A stretch of DNA of 64,000 nt from WLXB01 sp040221475. Lineage in GTDB: Bacteria > Pseudomonadota > Alphaproteobacteria > Rhodospirillales > Rhodospirillaceae. Shown one piece after another: positions 25,666 through 33,602 of the stretch; position 1 is the stretch's first letter, and the number at the start of each line of letters is the position of its first letter. The notes under the pieces are model-generated. The model had not been told where the DNA came from. It saw only the letters and a program-made list of their open reading frames with translations, and searched no databases. The stretch is taken from assembly GCA_040221475.1 (NCBI GenBank), contig JAVKEJ010000053.1:124001-188000 (forward strand). Direction: 5' to 3'. A program made the translations under genes and the position numbers.

Positions 25666-26358
25666 TTAGTTCACCCGCCGATCCAGCCGGTAGGGGCTGT
25701 CTTTGGGGGTGCCATCCAGCACGTTACCGTTCTCGTCGATGCCGGCGAAAGAAATCCACAGCGCGTCGTCGATGAGTTCATATTGCCACACCCAGTTGAG
25801 CATTTTATTTTTGGTGGTCGACATCACGTAGCACGGCTGGCTGCGCCCGGAGAATCCGTCTTCGCTGGGGGTCCAGACCAGCACGCAGTTGGCGCCGCTG
25901 ACGGCGGTTTCCAAATCGTCGTCCGTAAACCCGCCCAGCTTCTCGCCATCGCGGGCAAAGGGCATGCGGCGTTCCTGGTCTTTAAATCGGCGCGGTGACA
26001 TCACCACAGATTTAACGTCTTCGGTGGTCTCGTCCGTCAGGGTCCACACCAGAAACTCCCCGCTGTCGAAGTGCCAGGGATTGCCCGCATAGGCCGTGGT
26101 GCTGACCACAACCGGGTCGCCCACGGCGGGGGCATCGGTGATCACAAAGCTGCGGTTGATCCGGGCATGCGACATGTCTTTCGGGACGTTGTTTTCCTTG
26201 TCCTCTTGCATCTGGCGGACGCTGTCGTATTCGCCAACAAGCATATGCGCCAGCCTGTGAGACAGAGATAACGTTTGTTCGGCCAGTGCGTCACGCGGGG
26301 CAACCGCAAAGGTGAAGTAAAGACAACTGATCGCGATAAAGGTCCAGGCAGTTTTCAT
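25666..26358 (-). CDS. Secreted CpeT/CpcT-like protein
   Basis: 230 residues from the ATG giving the signal peptide MKTAWTFIAISCLYFTFAVAPRDALA. The mature part resembles the CpeT/CpcT family by eye: 'LAHMLVGEYDSVRQ' near the N-terminus (family pattern L..ML.G.fdS..Q), 'SGEFLVWTL', and 'ANCVLVWTPSEDGFSGRSQPCYV' followed by 'GIDENGNVLDGTPKDSPYRLDRR'. CpcT is a bilin lyase in cyanobacteria, but homologues are widespread in non-phototrophs with unknown role. Nothing phototrophic is in this window. Two Cys (in ANCV and QPCY) could pair in the periplasm. Family call moderate. Confidence 0.55.
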   Translation of the reverse strand: MKTAWTFIAISCLYFTFAVAPRDALAEQTLSLSHRLAHMLVGEYDSVRQMQEDKENNVPKDMSHARINRSFVITDAPAVGDPVVVSTTAYAGNPWHFDSGEFLVWTLTDETTEDVKSVVMSPRRFKDQERRMPFARDGEKLGGFTDDDLETAVSGANCVLVWTPSEDGFSGRSQPCYVMSTTKNKMLNWVWQYELIDDALWISFAGIDENGNVLDGTPKDSPYRLDRRVN

Positions 26359-26461
26359 GGCGGCGTCTTTCAAACGGTTACGGTCACACCTGAAGTACGG
26401 CATTAAAGACTATACACGTATTCGATCTAGCGACACATCGTCGCATTCTAATCGGCGCTCG

Positions 26462-27016
26462 CTAATGGGAGCTCGGCATCGCAATCATATCGGTAAGGCC
26501 GGGGTCGATGCCCAGTTGCGAGAGCAGGGTGGTCACCTGTCCGCGATGGTGGGTTTGGTGATTGAAAAAGTGCGTCACACACAGGCCCATGTCCAATGTG
26601 GTTTGGCGTTGCCGTAAAATGTTGAAGTAGGTCAGCTCATCGGCCAGCACAGTTTCGGTCAGATCGGTGTCGGCCCAGTCGCGAATGGCGGCGTCGACAA
26701 CCTGCCGTTCGTCCGTCAGCGCGGCGAAGTCGTCGTGAAGTTGCATGTCCAGACCGGTGATCTCCATCACCGGTTCAAACGACAAACCCTCTAAGGCCGG
26801 GAAGTCCCAGTCCGCCGTAGCGAAGCGCTGCAGCCAGATCAAGTCGGCCAGCAGAATGTGGTTGAGGGTGCCGTGGATGGAGCCAAAGAACGCACCGCGG
26901 TCCGCTTTGCGCTCGCTGTCCGGCACCTTGGCTGCTGCCGTGTACAGCCGCTCATTTATCCACGCGTTGTAGCGCGCCATGGTGCGATAGGGGCTGAGGG
27001 AAAGGGATGAGTTCAT
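26462..27016 (-). CDS. DinB/YfiT-like four-helix-bundle protein
   Basis: 184 residues from MNSSLSLSPYRTMARYNAWINERLY. Metal-site pattern of the DinB superfamily: 'GSIHGTLNHILLADLIWLQRF' (first His in helix 2) and 'VTHFFNHQTHHRGQVTTLLSQLG' (HxxxH near the C-terminus). Members are metal-dependent thiol transferases or unknown stress-induced proteins. The frame is open for 405 bases upstream through a repeat array (see 27106-27383) without a stop, so an N-terminal repeat extension is possible, but family length supports the start given. Confidence 0.85.
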   Translation of the reverse strand: MNSSLSLSPYRTMARYNAWINERLYTAAAKVPDSERKADRGAFFGSIHGTLNHILLADLIWLQRFATADWDFPALEGLSFEPVMEITGLDMQLHDDFAALTDERQVVDAAIRDWADTDLTETVLADELTYFNILRQRQTTLDMGLCVTHFFNHQTHHRGQVTTLLSQLGIDPGLTDMIAMPSSH

Positions 27017-27105
27017 GCCGCATGATAACAAGTTAAGTTGTAATTCGCAAGTTGAATCGCAGATTGTATCATCCAAGAGCAGGGCAACGTTTCGTGCCTG
27101 GGGGG

Positions 27106-27383
27106 TGCATGGGCTCGTTCCAAGGGGGGGCGCGAACCCGTTTCCATAGGCTCGTTCCTCCAAACACTGAATTTCTGGCGTGCATGGGCTCGTTTGCTCG
27201 GAACCAGTCGTGCATGGGCTCGACCCCAGGGGAGAGCCCCGCACCAAAAATCTCGACCCCAGGGGAGAGCCCCGCACCAAAAATCTCGACCCCAGGGGAG
27301 AGCCCCGCAACAAAAATCTCGACCCCAGGGGAGAGCCCCGCACCAAAAACCTCGACCCCAGGGGAGAGCCCCGCACCAAAAAA
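27106..27383. repeat. 33-bp tandem repeat (5 copies) plus interspersed TGCATGGGCTCG motifs
   Basis: Five head-to-tail 33-bp units run from 27219 to 27383 (boundaries at 27252, 27285, 27318, 27351) with only about one change per unit. Each contains the small hairpin GGGGAGAGCCCC. Upstream, TGCATGGGCTCG occurs at 27106, 27181 and 27211 with a variant (CATAGGCTCG) at 27144; all distances are multiples of 3. On the minus strand the array is open in frame with the dinB gene and would encode an 11-residue unit FLVRGSPLGSR. It lies between the divergent dinB and ACT genes, so it may instead be a promoter-region minisatellite. Confidence 0.85.
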
Positions 27384-27483
27384 CCTTTTGTTCCAAGGTC
27401 GAGCTCAATAAAGAAAACCACGAACCAAAAAGCCTGCTAAATTTTGTCTTGTGTAAACGAGGTAATCACGGAGACCCCGCCGC

Positions 27484-27900
27484 ATGTCGACGCGAGAACA
27501 AAACCTGGATGTGCTGCTGGCGTCGCTCGATCCGGCGCTTGATCCAGACCTGTATGTGTTTTGCTCAGTGCCGAAGTCTGAAATGGGCCGTCTTGAGGGG
27601 CTCATGCCGCGTGGAACGTTCCAGGAAGACGAGGGACTCTCGGTTATTTTGACCCAAGCAGACTCGGCCAAAGCCGGCCTGCCAGACACACCCGTTTTCC
27701 GGCGCATCACGTTGCGTGTGCAGTCCAGTTTGGGAGCGGTTGGGCTGACCGCCGCTGTTGCGGCTTGCCTCGCAGGGTTGGGACTCCCAGCCAATATTGT
27801 TGCTGCGACCTACCATGATCATATTTTCGTCCCAGCTGCGCGAGGCGAAGAAGCTCTTGAGGCGCTGAGAACATTATCGGCCTCGCAGACTGAAACCTGA
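27484..27900 (+). CDS. ACT domain-containing protein (DUF2241-type)
   Basis: 138 residues. 'LDVLLASLDPALDPDLYVFCSVP' and 'GLMPRGTFQEDEGLSVILTQADSAKAGL' make the first ACT-like unit; 'RRITLRVQSSLGAVGLTAAVAACLAGLGLPANIVAATYHDHIFVP' is the second, with the regulatory-domain pattern of amino-acid binding. This small stand-alone double-ACT family is common in proteobacteria, and its role is unknown, though it could sense an amino acid. The start ATG is after the minisatellite. Followed by two hairpins and then a receptor gene. Confidence 0.85.
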   Translation: MSTREQNLDVLLASLDPALDPDLYVFCSVPKSEMGRLEGLMPRGTFQEDEGLSVILTQADSAKAGLPDTPVFRRITLRVQSSLGAVGLTAAVAACLAGLGLPANIVAATYHDHIFVPAARGEEALEALRTLSASQTET

Positions 27901-27971
27901 TGTCGTACAGCTCCGAACCAAAGAGTTTTCATAGGATTTTAGCCGCTCAATCTCAGCGATTGCTAAGTCAC

Positions 27972-28035
27972 TTCTCGCGTTAGAAGTGTTGCGAGAATGT
28001 CCCAGGCGGCAAGAGAATCCGGATTTACCGGATTC
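27972..28035. promoter_or_regulatory. Two adjacent inverted repeats upstream of the large TonB receptor gene
   Basis: Inverted repeat 1 is TTCTCGC (27972-27978) with GCGAGAA (27991-27997). Inverted repeat 2 is GAATCCGG (28015-28022) with CCGGATTC (28028-28035). Neither is followed by a T run, so they are not simple terminators. They lie about 100-160 bases before the receptor start and could structure the leader mRNA or bind a regulator. Confidence 0.4.
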
Positions 28036-28130
28036 ACGTTTGTATCGTTTGCATTGCAGCAATAACATTTCCGTATAAATCCAAAACATGCCGTTCATTG
28101 CAATAATCAATAATTCAAGAGGAAAACAAC

Positions 28131-30485
28131 ATGCGGCGATCTTACAAGCTTCTCTCAACAGCCCTTCTCACCACCACCGCCATGACGGGCGTGACCATGG
28201 TGCCCAGCGCAGCGGTTCAGGCCCAGCAGTCGGCGATGGCTTTGGAAGAGATCGTCGTGACGGCCACCCGCCGCGCCGAAAGTGTGCAGGATATTCCCAT
28301 CAACATCACAGCCGTTGCCGCGGGTGATATCGAGAAACTGCGGCTCAACAATGTTGCTGAACTGGCGCGTTGGGTCCCTGGTTTGAACCTGACCGATCAA
28401 GGCCCACGCGGCGGCAACCAACTGTCGGTGCGGGGTCTGAATACAGACTCCTTGAACGCCTCAGAATTTCTCGACAATGGCAACGGCGACACAGTCGCCA
28501 CCTACATCGGCGAGATTCCGCTGTACCTCGACCTCAAGCTCTACGATATGGAGCGGGTGGAAGTCCTGATTGGCCCACAAGGCACCCTGTATGGGGCCGG
28601 CACCTTGGGTGGCGCGGTGCGGTATATTCCCAACAAGGCCGACCCCTCTGAATTCTCCGGCTCTGTGCATGTCAGCAGCTATGATCTGGGGGAGTCGGGC
28701 AGTCTTGGCTTCGAGGGTGATATCGTTCTCAATGTACCCCTGATCGAAGACAAAGTGGCGGCCCGTTTGGTTGTGGGCTACTTGGATGATCCAGGCTTTA
28801 TTGATTACGACTTCCTGGTGCAAAACCCGGGTGTGTCACTTCCGCAGCCTGACTTCACCGACCCCGCTGCGGTCGCGGCCAACCTCACCAGTGTTGAGGA
28901 TGCCAACGACGAGCAGACGCTTTCAGCCCGTTTGAACCTGCTGTTTAACGTCACCGAGAACTTCGAAGCCAGCTTTAGCTACTATTATCAGGATCAAAAG
29001 GCCGGTGGTCGCCAGATTACGCACCGTCGTGCCCTGGGCACCGACGAGTATGTGTCTGCGCATCGTTACCTGGAACCCAGTGACCGTAAGAACCAGTTGA
29101 TCAGCGCAGAGCTCAATTGGGATTTGGGGTGGGCTACGTTGACCTCGGCCACCGGTTATTCCGAATACGATGAACTCGGCCAGCGCGATCAAAGTGATCT
29201 GTTGATTGCGTTTGAGTATGGCTATGAGTCGTTCCCAGCCTTTGCTGCCTTTACCCGCGAGCAATCTGACGAAAAGCGCTTCAACCAAGAACTGCGCTTG
29301 GTGTCATCCAATGATGGTCCGTTCAGCTGGATCGTCGGTGCGTTCTACAATGACTTCGAAGGTGATGCGACCAGCGAGGAGTTCACGCCGGGAATTCCTG
29401 AATTCTTCGGGATCGACCGTCCTGATAACCTTGAGTACATCCAACGCACCCTGCAGAATCTGGAAGAAAAAGCAGTTTTCGGTGAAGTCGGGTACGAGAT
29501 CACCGATGCCTTCCAAGTGACGGTCGGTGGCCGCTATTACGATTACAGTGTGGATGACTCTGTTGGCTTTGACTTGCCATTACTCAGTGGCGATCCAACA
29601 GCCATCAATATTAATTTGGCCCAGAACGTCGTCAGTGATGACGGGTTCCTTTACAAGGTTAACGCGTCCTATCAAATCAACGACGATGTGCTGGTTTACG
29701 GCACCGTCAGCGAAGGCTACCGTATTGGCGGCGTCAATGCGGTTCCCGCGTGCCCAACACCCATTCCGCCAGGACAGAATGTGTGTGCGTTGCCCGACGA
29801 AGAATTGATCAAGCCTGATCAAACTTTGAACAAAGAAATCGGCATCAAGAGTGCTTTTGATGACGGTCGCATCGTTCTTAACGCCTCTCTCTACCACATT
29901 GACTGGGATGACATTCAAGTTCAGAGCATCACACAAAATGGCGGCGTACCCATCACTGTGAACGGCGGTAAAGCCGTGAGTAAAGGCTTCGAAGTTTCAG
30001 GGCGTGCGGTTCTTAACGATAACTTTGCTGTTACTGGCACCTGGGCCTATGTCGACGCAAAATTGACGGAAGATGCGCCTGGCTTGGTTGATAGCAATGA
30101 TGCTTTTGATGGCGATCGTCTGGCTGGTACACCGAAGCATTCCGCCAGTGCCTCTCTGGATTATTATCGCACGCTCGGCAATGACTATGAGCTGAACTTC
30201 AATTACGGCATGACCTACATCAGCAACGTTTATACGAAGACCGGTCTGAGAAATAACGGCCAAGTGTTGGCTGGCTTCGCAGTTCACAACACGTCTTTAA
30301 CGTTGTCCAAAGATCAATGGGAACTCTCGTTGTTTGCAGACAACCTGTTCGATGAGTTTGCAGTGACCTCGGTTCGTCAGGATCTGTCGCTGGTGCGGGA
30401 CGTTAATGGAGTGGCTCTGCGGCGTTACTTCGAGAACGTTATCCGGCCACGGGTTGTAGGCATTGAAGCGCGCTATCGCTTCTAA
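28131..30485 (+). CDS. TonB-dependent receptor
   Basis: 784 residues with signal peptide (cleavage near VQAQQ, residue 34). 'LEEIVVTATRRAESVQDIPINITAVAAGDIEKLRLNNVAELARWVPGLNL' is the TonB box (EIVVTATRR) plus the start of the plug. 'ERVEVLIGPQGTLYGAGTLGGAVRYIPNKAD' is the conserved plug end. The barrel ends 'LFADNLFDEFAVTSVRQDL...RPRVVGIEARYRF' with terminal Phe. This class lacks iron-siderophore-specific neighbours here and is typical of receptors for organic substrates in oligotrophic alphaproteobacteria. Ribosome site GAGG is before the ATG; a strong terminator follows the stop. Confidence 0.95.
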   Translation: MRRSYKLLSTALLTTTAMTGVTMVPSAAVQAQQSAMALEEIVVTATRRAESVQDIPINITAVAAGDIEKLRLNNVAELARWVPGLNLTDQGPRGGNQLSVRGLNTDSLNASEFLDNGNGDTVATYIGEIPLYLDLKLYDMERVEVLIGPQGTLYGAGTLGGAVRYIPNKADPSEFSGSVHVSSYDLGESGSLGFEGDIVLNVPLIEDKVAARLVVGYLDDPGFIDYDFLVQNPGVSLPQPDFTDPAAVAANLTSVEDANDEQTLSARLNLLFNVTENFEASFSYYYQDQKAGGRQITHRRALGTDEYVSAHRYLEPSDRKNQLISAELNWDLGWATLTSATGYSEYDELGQRDQSDLLIAFEYGYESFPAFAAFTREQSDEKRFNQELRLVSSNDGPFSWIVGAFYNDFEGDATSEEFTPGIPEFFGIDRPDNLEYIQRTLQNLEEKAVFGEVGYEITDAFQVTVGGRYYDYSVDDSVGFDLPLLSGDPTAININLAQNVVSDDGFLYKVNASYQINDDVLVYGTVSEGYRIGGVNAVPACPTPIPPGQNVCALPDEELIKPDQTLNKEIGIKSAFDDGRIVLNASLYHIDWDDIQVQSITQNGGVPITVNGGKAVSKGFEVSGRAVLNDNFAVTGTWAYVDAKLTEDAPGLVDSNDAFDGDRLAGTPKHSASASLDYYRTLGNDYELNFNYGMTYISNVYTKTGLRNNGQVLAGFAVHNTSLTLSKDQWELSLFADNLFDEFAVTSVRQDLSLVRDVNGVALRRYFENVIRPRVVGIEARYRF

Positions 30486-30508
30486 TTCCACGACCTACCA
30501 AACACAGA

Positions 30509-30537
30509 AGGGCGCTTGCGTTGGGGGCGCCCTTTTT
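30509..30537 (+). terminator. Rho-independent terminator of the TonB receptor gene
   Basis: Stem AGGGCGC/GCGCCCT with an 11-base loop, then TTTTT, starting 24 bases after the stop. The convergent sulfotransferase gene ends a few bases beyond. Confidence 0.85.
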
Positions 30538-30544
30538 GTTTGGA

Positions 30545-32131
30545 TCAGCTATATTCTATGCCGTTTTTGCCAAAGATCTCTGCCGCTTCGCTGAGGTGCT
30601 TTTCGAACCGCTTCCATTTGCCTACAGACCCGCCATAAATGGGGCTTCTGACCTGTACCGAGCTTGGCGTGGCGACGGCAGCGTCGTTTTCATGGAAAGT
30701 TAAACACGCATCCGCCCACTTCAAGTCCAGATGCGCAATGGCGCGCCGTACTTCGAGCTCAAAACCTGACACCAGATTTTCATAGTGAATGTGATGGATT
30801 TTGCCTGGGAGCACCGCATCCCAATGATCCATCAGCTTATTGAACATGACGATGTAGTTCGCTGCGTCTTTCACGTCGTACGAATAGTTGTAATAGGAAA
30901 ACTCTGTGGCGAAGAGGTGCTTAAAATTGCTCCACAAGGTGTCCATCGGGTTACGGCGTAAGGCTATGATTTTTGCTTTTGGCAAGGCTTTGGCGATATA
31001 GCCGATGTTCAGGAAGTTCAACGGCAGCTTATCCGTGAAGAACGGCAGGTCGCCCCGGTGGGCCGCGCTGTCGAACAGATATCTCTGGCCCAGCGTTTTG
31101 AAATCAATAGCTTTGGCGCGCTCTATCGTCTCTGGGTCTAACACGACAGTCGATCTGGTGCCGCTCATCATTTTCAGCAGTACCGGAAAGGTTTGCAACT
31201 CACCGGCTGAGTCCACTTCGGGGTGAGAGGATATAATCCGGTCCACCAGCGTTGTGCCACTGCGTGGCATACCAACGATGAAGATGGCTTCATCCGTTGG
31301 GCCAAACTCTGGCGCAGCCCCCGTGTTCTCTGCCACGTCGTCTAATGTGAAGGCGTCGATCAATCCGTTGAAGATGGCTCTGTCTCGTGCAATGTCGTAG
31401 CCGAGGGCTTGCTTATGGGCTGTGTTGGCTGCTTTCAAATGCGCGAAAGCCTCATCATCGCGTCCGACATCTTCACACTCCTTGGCCAGCGCATAACGCA
31501 GGTGAAGCGCAGATCTTGGATCACGCGTCGCCGTTAGTATCTGCTCCAGACGCTCAATATGGTTGCTATCTGCTGTTTGAGTGCGGAGTGACGATAACGC
31601 CATGTGCGCTTTCACAAAGCTAGGGGCCACTTTGATAATATGCTCGTAGTCTTGTTCAGCCGTATCAAAGTCCCCTGTGAACTGGCGGGACGATGCGAGA
31701 TTAAATCTAAACTGCGGATGATCTGGCTGTTGGGCGACCGCTGTCTCAAAAATGGGAATTGCAGCTTCATGCTTGCCCACCCGGCTGAAGACGCAGCCAA
31801 TCGTGTCCAGGGTCAAAGCATCTTGAGGGTTGAGCGCCATAGCCCTGCTGGCCGCTTTTAGGGCAGCTTCCATGCGCTTCACGCGGCTGAGAATACGGGC
31901 GTAGTGGGCCAAGTATTCTGCTGTTTCCCCCAACTCCAGGGCCGTTTGCACGGCCACAAGCGCATCTGCGACATTGCTTTGGGCATCTTGCACCATGCCC
32001 ATGAGGAAGAAGCCATCTGGATCAGTCGGTTTTAGCTCCGTCAGCCGCTGACAATAACCCAGCGCCTGATCCAATTTACCTTGGTTGAGGCTGGACAGCG
32101 CCAGGTCACGGGTGCGAGTAAAATCATCCAT
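30545..32131 (-). CDS. TPR-repeat sulfotransferase
   Basis: 528 residues. Residues 5-240 are TPR-like helix pairs ('GKLDQALGYCQRLTELKPTDPDGFFLMG', 'GKHEAAIPIFETAVAQQPDHPQFRFNLASS'). The sulfotransferase domain begins near 270: the PAPS 5'-phosphosulfate loop FIVGMPRSGTTLVDR (residues 284-298), 'SHPEVDSAGELQTFP', and the 3'-phosphate-binding 'RRNPMDTLWSNFKHLF'. It transfers sulfate from PAPS to a hydroxyl or amine, and the TPR array should bind a protein or peptide substrate. This domain combination is recurrent in alphaproteobacteria, with substrates undefined. Confidence 0.92.
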   Translation of the reverse strand: MDDFTRTRDLALSSLNQGKLDQALGYCQRLTELKPTDPDGFFLMGMVQDAQSNVADALVAVQTALELGETAEYLAHYARILSRVKRMEAALKAASRAMALNPQDALTLDTIGCVFSRVGKHEAAIPIFETAVAQQPDHPQFRFNLASSRQFTGDFDTAEQDYEHIIKVAPSFVKAHMALSSLRTQTADSNHIERLEQILTATRDPRSALHLRYALAKECEDVGRDDEAFAHLKAANTAHKQALGYDIARDRAIFNGLIDAFTLDDVAENTGAAPEFGPTDEAIFIVGMPRSGTTLVDRIISSHPEVDSAGELQTFPVLLKMMSGTRSTVVLDPETIERAKAIDFKTLGQRYLFDSAAHRGDLPFFTDKLPLNFLNIGYIAKALPKAKIIALRRNPMDTLWSNFKHLFATEFSYYNYSYDVKDAANYIVMFNKLMDHWDAVLPGKIHHIHYENLVSGFELEVRRAIAHLDLKWADACLTFHENDAAVATPSSVQVRSPIYGGSVGKWKRFEKHLSEAAEIFGKNGIEYS

Positions 32132-32169
32132 TGGGGCAGCGCTTTCTGAAGCGATGAGTAAGGCGTGGC

Positions 32170-32601
32170 TTAGGTCGTCTCGGTGATCGGCGGGATGCCT
32201 GTTGGAACTGTGCCTTCATGGTGGTGCACGATCAACCACTTGTTCTCAATACGCCGAAATACATCAGTGATGCGCACTCGGCCCTCGGCGGCATTTGGCG
32301 GCTGATACGCATAGTTCAGGTAATACATGGCGATGGCTGTATTCTCCCAGACACGTACCTCCGGCGCTTCAAGGCTAAAGCTGAGGGGGCCACGGGCCTG
32401 CATTTGCTTTTGATCTTCAGCGTGAAAGGCATCACGTTCTTTTCTGCCGCGAATAAGGTGAGGCGTGAAAACGTCCCAAACGGTTGCATCAGGGTGCATA
32501 TGCCCTTCAATGCCGTCAGGGTCGTGATCTTCAAAAGCGGTAAAGATGCTACGAATAATACCAGATATTTTCTCAGCTTCGGTTTCGCTGTCGTTTACCA
32601 C
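32170..32601 (-). CDS. SnoaL/NTF2-like (ketosteroid-isomerase fold) protein
   Basis: 143 residues, cytoplasmic (no signal). 'ISGIIRSIFTAFEDHDPDGIEGHMHPDATVWDVFTPHLIRGRKERDAF' is the helix and first strands of a SnoaL_3/YybH-type cone, ending 'RITDVFRRIENKWLIVHHHEGTVP'. His residues in the final strand (VHHHEG) and Asp in 'DATVWD' line the pocket in relatives. Catalytic function unknown. It lies downstream of nothing in its direction and about 40 bases before the sulfotransferase gene, so they may be co-transcribed. Confidence 0.8.
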   Translation of the reverse strand: MVNDSETEAEKISGIIRSIFTAFEDHDPDGIEGHMHPDATVWDVFTPHLIRGRKERDAFHAEDQKQMQARGPLSFSLEAPEVRVWENTAIAMYYLNYAYQPPNAAEGRVRITDVFRRIENKWLIVHHHEGTVPTGIPPITETT

Positions 32602-32722
32602 ACCTAGGCTCTCCCTTAAGGTCTAATTTCATCTACACTGCTCATCTATACGCTTGAAGCGTTCTCTCGTAATTTGGTCATCGCATGAATGACCCTTGCC
32701 TTTCTCTCTTGCCCATAAGCGG

Positions 32723-32780
32723 CTCATATGTCTCTTTGGAACAACAAATATATGAGAGATGATCTGGATATATCATCTCT
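32723..32780. promoter_or_regulatory. Two overlapping inverted repeats upstream of the maleate-isomerase-like gene
   Basis: CTCATAT (32723-32729) pairs with ATATGAG (32750-32756). AGAGATGAT (32755-32763) pairs with ATCATCTCT (32772-32780). The right arm of the first overlaps the left arm of the second by two bases, so the two hairpins would compete. The second ends 30 bases before the start codon. It may be an operator pair or a switchable leader. Confidence 0.45.
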
Positions 32781-32810
32781 GTCTTCTTATTTAACATAAT
32801 GAGGTTTCAC

Positions 32811-33560
32811 ATGACTGATGTTCAAGGTTGGAGAAAAAAGTTCGGCGTTCTTGGTCCATCCACCAATACGATCGTACAGCCAGATTTTGATGGTATGCGC
32901 CCCGCCGGTGTCACCAACCATTACAGCCGGATCTTCACGCCGAACTCCCAGGCCATCAGCAATGAGACATTTCTTGCCGGGACGACAAAGATTTCAGAAG
33001 GCGTAATCGACGCCGTTAAAAGCGTGATGACCTGTTCGCCCGACTATCTAGTCATGGGGATGTCGGCGATCACGTTTTATGATGGCATCGAGGGGGCCAA
33101 TGCTTTTGAAAAAAAGGTCATAGAGCAATCCGGCGTTAAAATTAGTATCGGGTCTCACGCAACGTCTGCGGCGCTCAACGCCTATGGAAATATAAAAAAG
33201 ATATCGTTTGTGTCGCCTTACTACCCGGTCGCGAATGCCGAAGTGAAACGTTACTTCGAAGAGTGCGGCTTTGAGGTGGTGCGTGATATTTGCCTGCAAT
33301 GTCCAAGCTGGACGGCGATTGCTGAAGTGCCGGAAGATCATCTCCGCGGTCTTATCCGTGATGAACTGGACGGCGATGATGTGGATGCCATTGTTCAAGT
33401 GGGAACCAACCTCAGCATGGTTCGTTTGGCAGCTGAAGCAGAGACCTGGCTGGGCAAGCCGGTCATTGCGATTAATACGGCGACGTATTGGCATGCGCTG
33501 CGCGCCAATGGAATTAAAGACCAAATGGATGGCTTCGGACGCTTGTTGTCGGACTTCTAA
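32811..33560 (+). CDS. Maleate isomerase/arylmalonate decarboxylase-like protein (Asp/Glu racemase superfamily)
   Basis: 249 residues from the second in-frame ATG (GAGG upstream). 'FGVLGPSTNTIVQPDFDGMRPAGVTNHYSRI', 'YGNIKKISFVSPYYPVANAEVKRYFEECGFEVV' and 'DAIVQVGTNLSMVRLAAEAETWLGKPVIAINTATYWHALR' follow the two-domain layout of maleate cis-trans isomerases. The first catalytic Cys position reads GMSAITF and the second reads INTATYW, so neither classical Cys appears. A subfamily with such changes exists, but its chemistry is unclear to me. It probably heads a two-gene operon with the NmrA-type gene 42 bases downstream. Confidence 0.75.
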   Translation: MTDVQGWRKKFGVLGPSTNTIVQPDFDGMRPAGVTNHYSRIFTPNSQAISNETFLAGTTKISEGVIDAVKSVMTCSPDYLVMGMSAITFYDGIEGANAFEKKVIEQSGVKISIGSHATSAALNAYGNIKKISFVSPYYPVANAEVKRYFEECGFEVVRDICLQCPSWTAIAEVPEDHLRGLIRDELDGDDVDAIVQVGTNLSMVRLAAEAETWLGKPVIAINTATYWHALRANGIKDQMDGFGRLLSDF

Positions 33561-33602
33561 AGCGAAATATTGACAAAGTATTAGGCAGGACGGAGCAAAA
33601 GC

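Noticed and set aside
27219..27383. CRISPR array
   Set aside because: The units are directly abutting 33-bp copies with no variable spacers, and no cas gene is present.
27052..27652. Plus-strand ORFs across the repeat array
   Set aside because: Openness in several frames is a by-product of a 33-bp unit without stops; none has a good start or family resemblance.
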